Below, piece after piece: positions 1-4,574 of a stretch of 5,176 nucleotides of DNA. The notes below the pieces were generated by a model that was not told the DNA's origin, made no database searches, and saw only the letters and a list, made by a program, of their open reading frames with translations. Both the position numbers and the translations under genes were made by a program. How positions within the stretch are numbered: the first letter of the stretch is position 1; each line of letters begins with the position of its first letter. Origin of the DNA: Lysobacteraceae bacterium (GTDB lineage Bacteria > Pseudomonadota > Gammaproteobacteria > Xanthomonadales > Xanthomonadaceae); assembly GCA_003449195.1 (NCBI GenBank), contig DMID01000212.1:1-5176 (forward strand), given 5' to 3'.

Positions 1-1094
1 AGGGCGTGGGCCTCGTCGAAGCGGGCGGGGCCCTTGCCGGCCACCTCGATCCGTTCACCCTTGTTGAGCTGTTCGCGCAGCGCGTCCGGTGGCAGGTACA
101 GCGCCTCCGGCGGCAGGCGCGGGTTCTCGATGTCGTGGCGGCGCTGCTCGTAGCGTTCGCGGGTGTTGGCCCAGAACGCATCGGCGGCTTCGGCCACGCC
201 GTCGCAGACCAGCGGCAGCGCGCCTTCGCCCAGATAGTCGAACAGGCTGGCGGTGGCGTCGAAGAACAGTGGCAGGTAGTACTCGATGCCGGCCGGGGCG
301 ATGCCGGACTTGAGGTCCTGGTACAGCGCGCTGCGGCGGGTGTCGATGTCCAGGCGCTCGCGCAGCGCGTCCATCGCCTTGTCCAGGCTGGCCTGGTCCG
401 TGGGCACCTCGCGGCCCGGCAGCATGTGCACGGCCGGCAGCTTGTCCAGCGAGCGCTGGTTTTCCGGGTCGAATTCGCGGATCGAGTCGATGTCCTCGTC
501 CAGCAGCTCGATCCGGATCGGCGCGCCGGCGCCCATCGGGTACACGTCGAGCAGGCCGCCGCGCACGGCGAAGTCCCCCGGGTCGAGCACCTGCGGCACG
601 TTGCGGTAGCCGGCCGATTCCAGCCGGCGCTTCTCGGCGTCCATATCCAGGCGCTGGCCGACCTTGAGGTCGAAGCTGCCGCCGATCACGTAGCGCAACG
701 GCGGCAGGCGCTGCATCAGCGTCTGCACCGGCACCACCACCACGCCGCGTTTCAGCGTGGGCAGGGCGTGCAGCGTGGACAGGCGCTGGGAGACGATTTC
801 CGGGTGCGGGCTGAAGCGGTCGTAGGGCAGGGTTTCCCAGTCGGGGAAATTCAGCACCGGCAGCTCGCGCAGGGCCGCCGGGCGGTCGTCGGCGCCGGTC
901 AGGGTCAGCAGGTCGGCCTCGATCTGGCGCGCGCTCTGGTTGTCGCGGGCGATCACCAGCAGCGGCCCGGCATGGGCCTGCGCGGCCCGGGCGATGTGCC
1001 AGGACAGGGCCGAAGCGGTGGACGGGGCACGCCAGAAGGCGCGCGACTGGCCTCGCCGCGGCAGCGGCGGAACGGGGGATTTGGGGGCGCTCAT
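1..1094 (-). CDS. mfd: Transcription-repair coupling factor Mfd, N-terminal 364 codons (3' end outside window)
   Basis: Mfd is a cytoplasmic ATP-dependent DNA translocase that removes RNA polymerase stalled at lesions and recruits UvrA. Only the UvrB-like N-terminal module (D1a-D2-D1b) is visible; the polymerase-interacting domain and the translocase motor would lie beyond the left edge, since family members have about 1,150 residues. Diagnostic stretches are DWETLPYDRFSPHPE (85-99), VPVQTLMQR (121-129), VRGGLLDVYPMG (177-188), LDEDIDSIREFD (from about 198) and GIEYYLPLFF near residue 245. As in other Mfd proteins this module has no Walker A motif. By eye, Arg178 and Arg194 align with E. coli Arg165 and Arg181 on the UvrA-binding face, while E. 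coli Phe185 is Leu198 here. The chosen ATG gives the short proline-rich leader MSAPKSPVPPLP typical of Xanthomonadaceae Mfd. An in-frame ATG 12 bases upstream (minus 1106-1104) overlaps the likely -10 element and is less plausible. Confidence 0.97.
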   Translation of the reverse strand, partial: MSAPKSPVPPLPRRGQSRAFWRAPSTASALSWHIARAAQAHAGPLLVIARDNQSARQIEADLLTLTGADDRPAALRELPVLNFPDWETLPYDRFSPHPEIVSQRLSTLHALPTLKRGVVVVPVQTLMQRLPPLRYVIGGSFDLKVGQRLDMDAEKRRLESAGYRNVPQVLDPGDFAVRGGLLDVYPMGAGAPIRIELLDEDIDSIREFDPENQRSLDKLPAVHMLPGREVPTDQASLDKAMDALRERLDIDTRRSALYQDLKSGIAPAGIEYYLPLFFDATASLFDYLGEGALPLVCDGVAEAADAFWANTRERYEQRRHDIENPRLPPEALYLPPDALREQLNKGERIEVAGKGPARFDEAHA

Positions 1095-1104
1095 CAGACC
1101 GCCC

Positions 1105-1110
1105 ATTCTA
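1105..1110 (-). promoter_or_regulatory. Candidate -10 element of the mfd promoter (TAGAAT)
   Basis: Reading the minus strand, TAGAAT matches five of six bases of TATAAT and ends 10 bases before the mfd ATG. Transcription would then begin about 3-4 bases before the start codon, giving an almost leaderless mRNA. No good -35 hexamer is visible 16-18 bases further upstream, and there is no purine-rich Shine-Dalgarno sequence at normal spacing. The call rests on the hexamer and its position alone. Confidence 0.4.
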
Positions 1111-1222
1111 GTCGAGCGCCGCCTCGGGGTTTGCCGGGGCGGGTGACCGGTGCGAGTGCCGGTGCTTCATGGCGGTCTTGCGGTGTTTGCCGGATGCCGC
1201 GCGTGCCATTCGCTCGCAAGGC

Positions 1223-1242
1223 CTGCGGCGACCTGTCCGCAG
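1223..1242. repeat. Short inverted repeat in the mfd upstream spacer
   Basis: CTGCGG (1223-1228) and CCGCAG (1237-1242) are perfect 6-base inverted arms around an 8-base loop. The repeat lies 71-90 bases beyond the stop codon of the upstream GNAT gene on the minus strand. It could act as a transcript-end hairpin for that gene, but no T-tract follows, so it does not qualify as an intrinsic terminator. In such GC-rich DNA a 6-base stem can occur by chance. The rest of the spacer (1095-1312) shows no convincing gene. Confidence 0.3.
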
Positions 1243-1312
1243 CGCATGTCACGCGCCATCGCACGCCGCCGCACTCCATCCGGCCACGCCGCGACAGATC
1301 GCGAGCAGGCCG

Positions 1313-1864
1313 TCAGCGGTCCGAACCGTCCAGGTCCAACATCACCCGGCTCAGGCCCGGCGTGCCTTCCAGCCCGGTCTTGCGGAAACCCAGCGAGCGG
1401 GCCAGCTGCAGCATCGGCTCGTTGTCGTCGAGCACGTCGCCATACAGATGATCCAGATACTTGCGCCGGGCCCATTTGACCAGCTTGCGCATCAGGTGCC
1501 GGCCGAGCCCCTGGCCGGCGACGAAGCTGCTGATCAGAATGACGAATTCGGCATCGCGGCTGCCCGGCACGATCGAGGCGCGGGCCACGCCGCCGATCAG
1601 CGCTTCGCCCGGCGGCAGCGGTTCGGCCGCCACCAGCACGATCTCGCTCTTGGGGTTCGGGTGGGTGAGCCGGTACCCCATTTCCGCGCTCAGCTCGGCC
1701 GTCGCGTGCAGGAAACGCTGGCGGATCTCGTCCGGGCCGAGCAGCGGGAACGCGCCCTGCAGCGGCGCGGCGTCTTCGGGCCGGATCGGACGGGTGAGCA
1801 TTTCGCGGCCATTGCGCAGGGTGAAGTGCTCGTGCCAGGGCGGTAGGCGGTTGCGTGCGGTCAT
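1313..1864 (-). CDS. GNAT family N-acetyltransferase, stand-alone, Pat-GNAT-like (183 aa)
   Basis: This is probably a cytoplasmic acetyl-CoA-dependent acetyltransferase; the substrate is unknown. The start LRNGREMLTRPIRPEDA (16-32) resembles the opening of the GNAT domain at the C terminus of Pat/YfiQ-type protein lysine acetyltransferases (L-x-D/N-G...RPIRPED), but the large acyl-CoA-synthetase-like part is absent. The acetyl-CoA-binding motif A is SSFVAGQGLGRHLM (112-125), with Ala116 where the usual Gln/Arg of Q/R-x-x-G-x-G/A stands. Motif B is DDNEPMLQLARSLGFRK (146-162). The chosen ATG places the GNAT fold 15 residues from the N terminus. The reading frame stays open far upstream, but that part runs antisense into the transporter gene. 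No Shine-Dalgarno sequence is evident; GATCAT, a weak -10 match, sits 7 bases before the ATG. The gene points the same way as mfd, 218 bases apart, and is divergent from the transporter. Confident of a GNAT enzyme, not of a protein substrate. Confidence 0.9.
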   Translation of the reverse strand: MTARNRLPPWHEHFTLRNGREMLTRPIRPEDAAPLQGAFPLLGPDEIRQRFLHATAELSAEMGYRLTHPNPKSEIVLVAAEPLPPGEALIGGVARASIVPGSRDAEFVILISSFVAGQGLGRHLMRKLVKWARRKYLDHLYGDVLDDNEPMLQLARSLGFRKTGLEGTPGLSRVMLDLDGSDR

Positions 1865-1887
1865 GGCGCGGATGATCCCACTTTTCG

Positions 1888-1908
1888 GCCGACTGCAGCA
1901 TGCTCGGC
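1888..1908. promoter_or_regulatory. Imperfect palindrome in the divergent GNAT/transporter intergenic region
   Basis: GCCGA (1888-1892) and TCGGC (1904-1908) are perfect inverted half-sites separated by 11 bases that include the hexanucleotide palindrome GCATGC. The element lies between the GNAT start on the minus strand and the candidate transporter promoter on the plus strand, where an operator would be expected. I recognise no regulator for it, and it does not resemble the AT-rich Zur box. It may be chance in GC-rich DNA. Confidence 0.22.
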
Positions 1909-1927
1909 GCCGGTAAGGGGCCGGGGT

Positions 1928-1936
1928 TGCTAGACT
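1928..1936 (+). promoter_or_regulatory. Candidate extended -10 promoter of the CDF transporter (TGC-TAGACT)
   Basis: TAGACT (1931-1936) preceded by TGC fits the extended -10 pattern TGn-TATAAT with two mismatches. A start site near 1943 would give an untranslated leader of about 25 bases, enough for the AAGG sequence before the ATG. No recognisable -35 hexamer lies 16-18 bases upstream, which is tolerated for extended -10 promoters. Confidence 0.35.
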
Positions 1937-1956
1937 CGCTCGGTCCCCATTCATCC

Positions 1957-1960
1957 AAGG
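1957..1960 (+). promoter_or_regulatory. Weak ribosome binding site of the CDF transporter (AAGG)
   Basis: AAGG ends 7 bases before the ATG at 1968, a normal Shine-Dalgarno distance. It supports that ATG as the start, and the protein then begins directly before the first membrane segment, as expected for the family. Confidence 0.4.
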
Positions 1961-1967
1961 CGTCCGC

Positions 1968-2897
1968 ATGTCTGGCCACGGCGATTCGACCCGCGCCATC
2001 TTCTTTGCCCTCGGCGCCAATTTCGCCATTGCCGTTGCCAAGGGCGTGGCGGCCTTCGTCACCGGCTCCGGGGCGATGCTGGCCGAAACCGTGCATTCCT
2101 TCGCCGATTGCGGCAACCAGCTGCTGTTGCTGCTGGGAGTCAAGCGCGGCCAGCGGGCGCCCACGCCGGAGCACCCGTTGGGCTTCGGCCGCGAGATCTA
2201 TTTCTGGTCCTTCCTCGTGGCGGTGATGCTGTTCAGCATCGGCGGCATGTTTTCGATCTACGAGGGCGTGCACAAGCTGCAGCATCCCGAGCCGCTGGAA
2301 TCCTGGGGCTGGGCGGCCGGCGTGCTGGCGTTCGCGATCATCGCCGAGGGCACCTCGATGCATGCCTGTCTGGGCGAGGTGAAGAAGGCGCGCGGCGAAC
2401 GTTCGCTCTGGCAGTGGTTCCGGCAGAGCCGGCAGGCCGAGCTGGTGGTGATCTTCGGCGAGGATCTGGCCGCGCTGCTCGGCCTGACCTTCGCGCTGGC
2501 GGCGGTGCTGCTGTCGGTGGCCACCGGCAACCCGGTGTGGGATGCCATCGGCACCGTGGCCATCGGCGTGCTGCTGGTGGTGATCGCGGTGCTGGTGGCG
2601 ATCGAGGTCAAGGGCATGCTGGTCGGGCAGAGCGTGGACCCGGCGCTGGAGCGGCAATTGCGGGAGTTCTTCGAGGCCCGCCCGGAAATCGAGCGGGTAG
2701 TGCACCTGATCCCGATGCAGCTGGGCAGCGATGTGCTGGTGTCGGTGCAGGCCACGATGACCGAGCCTTCAGACGCGCAGGCCTTGCTGCGCGACATCAC
2801 CCGCGTGGAGCGTGCGCTGAAGGAAGCCTTCCCGGTGGTGCGCTGGAGTTTCTTCGAGCCCGAAGCCGCCGACGCGCCGAAGGCGGCGCTGGTTTGA
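1968..2897 (+). CDS. Cation diffusion facilitator transporter, SLC30A9/ZnT9-like (309 aa)
   Basis: This is predicted to be an inner-membrane divalent cation exporter, probably for zinc, driven by proton exchange. Six hydrophobic segments lie at about 10-32, 36-57, 77-98, 113-134, 159-184 and 190-212, followed by a cytoplasmic domain from about 222 to 295. Segment 2 carries the CDF metal half-site AETVHSFADCGNQ (His43, Asp47, Asn50). Several stretches match the ZnT9-type subfamily rather than YiiP: HPLGFGREIYFWS (69-81), HPEPLESW (106-113), the segment-5 sequence EDLAALLGL (165-173) and TGNPVWDAIG (186-195). The segment-5 half-site is not the usual HxxxD: Asp166 is kept, but the expected His position is Ile162 and Glu165 lies beside the Asp. 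There is no His-rich loop. Length is normal for a bacterial CDF. The gene is divergent from the GNAT gene and convergent with rlmJ, so it is probably monocistronic. The family is clear; the metal is inferred from relatives. Confidence 0.93.
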   Translation: MSGHGDSTRAIFFALGANFAIAVAKGVAAFVTGSGAMLAETVHSFADCGNQLLLLLGVKRGQRAPTPEHPLGFGREIYFWSFLVAVMLFSIGGMFSIYEGVHKLQHPEPLESWGWAAGVLAFAIIAEGTSMHACLGEVKKARGERSLWQWFRQSRQAELVVIFGEDLAALLGLTFALAAVLLSVATGNPVWDAIGTVAIGVLLVVIAVLVAIEVKGMLVGQSVDPALERQLREFFEARPEIERVVHLIPMQLGSDVLVSVQATMTEPSDAQALLRDITRVERALKEAFPVVRWSFFEPEAADAPKAALV

Positions 2898-2909
2898 TGT
2901 GGTCCCGAC

Positions 2910-3770
2910 TCAGGCCTGTTCGCGCTTGAGCCATTCCAGACGGGTCGAGGCGCCGGTTTCGCCCAAGGCCTTCTGCAGCACCGGCAAGGCCGGGGCGAGG
3001 GTCTGGTCGAACTGCCACGGTGGATTGAGGATCAACATGCCGCTGCCGTTCAGGCGCAGCGGCGAGTCGTCCGGACGGACCAGCAGCTCGGCCACCAGCG
3101 CCGAGCGCGCCGGCAGCGCGGCGGCCTTGCGGAAAAACGGCAGCAGGGTGCGCCGCTGCTTGATGGGGTACCACACCGCGCAGATCGCCTGTGGCCAGCG
3201 TTGCAGGGTTTCGCGCAGGGCCTCGACGATGTGCGGGTATTCGGCATCCTGTGCCTCGTAGGGCGGGTCGATCAGCACGATGCCGCGGCCGATCTTGCTG
3301 CCGCCGGGCTTGGGCGGCAGCAGGGCGCGGATGGCGGCATAGCCATCACCGGCCTGCACCTGCACGCGGCGGTCGTGGGCAAACAGGTCTTTCAGCGCTG
3401 CGGCTTCTTCCGGCTGCAGCTCGCAGGCGGCCAGCCGGTCCTGCGCGCGCATCGCCTGCGCCACCAGCAAGGGCGAGCCGGGATAGGTGATCAGGCTGCC
3501 GACGGGGTTGTCGGCCTGCACGGCATGCAGGTAGCGCTCGATCACGGGCGGCAGGCCGGTGTGGCCCAGCAGCCTGAGCACGCCGTCTTCGGCCTCGGCG
3601 GTCTTGCGGCCTTCTTCCCCGGCCAGCAGGTAGCGGCCGCGCCCGGCGTGGGTGTCGAGCACGAAGAACGGCGTGTCCTTGCGCGTCAGCGCATCGATCA
3701 GGGCGAGCACGGCGACGTGCTTGAGCACATCGGCATGGTTGCCGGCATGGAAGGCGTGGCGGTAGTTCAT
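2910..3770 (-). CDS. rlmJ: 23S rRNA (adenine(2030)-N6)-methyltransferase RlmJ (286 aa)
   Basis: RlmJ transfers a methyl group from S-adenosylmethionine to N6 of A2030 (E. coli numbering) in 23S rRNA, acting on naked rRNA before ribosome assembly is complete. The N terminus MNYRHAFHAGNHADVLKH (1-18) is the family signature and fixes the start; an in-frame ATG at minus 3809 would add 13 residues that relatives lack. The SAM-binding region includes LDTHAGRGRY (38-47), and the acidic residue that usually contacts SAM is probably Glu117 in ACELQPEE. The catalytic motif IV is DPPYE (168-172), typical of N6-adenine methyltransferases. A helical insertion typical of RlmJ lies roughly at 48-95. Length agrees with the E. 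coli protein of about 280 residues. The gene converges on the transporter with 12 bases between the stop codons and is divergent from the second GNAT gene, so it is probably transcribed alone. No Shine-Dalgarno sequence precedes it. Confidence 0.97.
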   Translation of the reverse strand: MNYRHAFHAGNHADVLKHVAVLALIDALTRKDTPFFVLDTHAGRGRYLLAGEEGRKTAEAEDGVLRLLGHTGLPPVIERYLHAVQADNPVGSLITYPGSPLLVAQAMRAQDRLAACELQPEEAAALKDLFAHDRRVQVQAGDGYAAIRALLPPKPGGSKIGRGIVLIDPPYEAQDAEYPHIVEALRETLQRWPQAICAVWYPIKQRRTLLPFFRKAAALPARSALVAELLVRPDDSPLRLNGSGMLILNPPWQFDQTLAPALPVLQKALGETGASTRLEWLKREQA

Positions 3771-3776
3771 CGGCAC

Positions 3777-3782
3777 AGTGTA
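3777..3782 (-). promoter_or_regulatory. Candidate -10 element of the rlmJ promoter (TACACT)
   Basis: On the minus strand TACACT, four of six matches to TATAAT including all three most conserved positions, ends 6 bases before the rlmJ ATG. Transcription would start at or within a base or two of the ATG, implying a leaderless mRNA. This fits the absence of a Shine-Dalgarno sequence. No convincing -35 hexamer is seen. Confidence 0.4.
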
Positions 3783-3956
3783 AGGCCGGGCATCGCTGGC
3801 GGCAGGCACGAGGTAGGGGGGCGGCGCCGGCCTGCGTTACGGGATGAAGACGGGGCGTGTCGGCGGCCGGGAAATCTGCGGGGCCGGTGCGGACCGATGC
3901 ATTGGCCGCTCACGGAACGGGCGGCTCTGGACGGGAGGTGTCACGGACGACTGCGG
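3783..3956. other. Divergent rlmJ/GNAT intergenic region without a recognised gene
   Basis: Most of the 198-base spacer between the two divergent starts lies between the two candidate -10 elements. It is very GC-rich, with a run of six G at 3815-3820 followed by a GCGCCGGCC block. A weak inverted repeat, GCCGC (3905-3909) and GCGGC (3921-3925), has a 11-base loop. I see no supported small ORF, tRNA, operator of a known regulator or terminator. Confidence 0.35.
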
Positions 3957-3962
3957 TAGAGT
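3957..3962 (+). promoter_or_regulatory. Candidate -10 element of the GNAT-hydrolase operon (TAGAGT)
   Basis: TAGAGT has four of six matches to TATAAT, including all three most conserved positions, and ends 6 bases before the ATG at 3969, the same spacing as at rlmJ. The AGGG at 3965-3968 touches the ATG and is too close to serve as a ribosome binding site. A leaderless transcript starting at the ATG is the simplest reading; no clear -35 hexamer is visible. Confidence 0.4.
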
Positions 3963-3968
3963 TCAGGG

Positions 3969-4574
3969 ATGAACTCGCCGCATTCCATCCTCGTGCTGCG
4001 CGGTGCCGCCGTGACGCCGTATCTGGACGATGTCGCCGGCCTGCGCATCGCCGTGTTTGCCGACTGGCCCTATCTGTATCGAGGCGATCCCGGCTACGAG
4101 CGCGACTATCTGGCGGCCTATGCCGCCTCGCCGGACAGCGTGTTCGTGCTCGCGCTGGAGGGCAGTCGCGTGGTCGGTGCCTCCACCGGCCTGCCGCTGG
4201 CCGACGATGCGCCCGCGTTCTCCGAACCGTTCCGCGCAGCCGGCATCGCGCCGGAACAGGTGTTCTATTTCGGCGAGTCGGTGCTGTTGCCTGCATGGCG
4301 CGGGCGCGGCATCGGCCATGCCTTCTTCGATGCCCGCGAAGCGCATGCGCGTGCGTCCGGCCGTTTCCGCTGGACGGCGTTCTGTTCGGTCGATCGGGCC
4401 GACGACGACCCGCGCCGGCCGCCGGATCACCGCCCCAACGATGCCTTCTGGCACAAGCGCGGCTATGCGCGCCGGCCGGGCATGACGATGTGGCTGGACT
4501 GGAACGAAGCCGGCAACGGCCAAGTGAAGCATCCGCTCACCTTCTGGCTGCGCGATTGGGAGGGCGTGGCATGA
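3969..4574 (+). CDS. GNAT family N-acetyltransferase coupled to a C-N hydrolase (201 aa)
   Basis: This is predicted to be a cytoplasmic acetyltransferase of unknown substrate. The N-terminal part VAGLRIAVFADWPYLYRGD (22-40), then YERDYLAAYAASPDSVFVLA (43-62) with a hydrophobic strand and GSRVVGASTGLPL (65-77), is characteristic of a conserved proteobacterial GNAT clade I recognise only as uncharacterised. The acetyl-CoA motif A is FYFGESVLLPAWRGRGIGHAFF (99-120), with the canonical R-G-R-G-I-G loop at 111-116. A motif-B-like end is DAFWHKRGYARRPGM, near residues 158-172. A clade-specific segment of clustered Asp, Arg and Pro (about 140-155) lies between them. It shares little with the GNAT at 1313-1864, so the two are not recent duplicates. 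Its TGA overlaps the next gene's ATG as ATGA, implying coupled translation, so its product probably acts with the hydrolase. Length is usual for a single GNAT domain. Confidence 0.92.
   Translation: MNSPHSILVLRGAAVTPYLDDVAGLRIAVFADWPYLYRGDPGYERDYLAAYAASPDSVFVLALEGSRVVGASTGLPLADDAPAFSEPFRAAGIAPEQVFYFGESVLLPAWRGRGIGHAFFDAREAHARASGRFRWTAFCSVDRADDDPRRPPDHRPNDAFWHKRGYARRPGMTMWLDWNEAGNGQVKHPLTFWLRDWEGVA
4558..4564 (+). promoter_or_regulatory. Strong ribosome binding site of the C-N hydrolase (GGGAGGG)
   Basis: GGGAGGG, inside the last codons of the GNAT gene, ends 6 bases before the ATG at 4571. It is the best Shine-Dalgarno sequence in the window and fixes this start. It contrasts with the first gene of the pair, which has none at a usable distance. 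Confidence 0.6.

Noticed and set aside
1141..1166. Repeated CCGGTGC units around 1148-1166 as a terminator or tandem repeat
   Set aside because: Only two 7-base copies 4 bases apart, a 5-base stem at best and no T-tract; consistent with chance in GC-rich sequence.
1094..1279. 61-codon minus-strand ORF whose stop overlaps the mfd ATG (TGATG), as a possible leader peptide
   Set aside because: No ribosome binding site, no recognisable protein character, and it lies upstream of the likely mfd promoter element, so it would not share the mfd transcript.
6..1451. 481-codon open frame on the plus strand, antisense to mfd and into the GNAT gene
   Set aside because: The opposite strand encodes an unmistakable Mfd. 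The antisense protein is a low-complexity Arg/Ala/Gly/His/Gln/Val product with no recognisable fold, as expected when the complement of strongly GC-third-position codons lacks stops.
1167..2705. 512-codon open frame on the minus strand across the GNAT gene, the divergent spacer and the transporter
   Set aside because: It runs antisense to the clear CDF transporter and out of frame with the GNAT gene. Its product is His/Gln/Arg/Ala-rich with no family resemblance.
2910..3809. Longer RlmJ starting at minus 3809 (13 extra residues)
   Set aside because: The family begins at the conserved M-x-YRH-x-FHAGNHADVLKH sequence, and the extension spans the candidate -10 element.
3201..3959. 252-codon open frame on the plus strand, antisense to rlmJ
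   Set aside because: RlmJ motifs on the minus strand are decisive, and the antisense product is compositionally biased with no motif.
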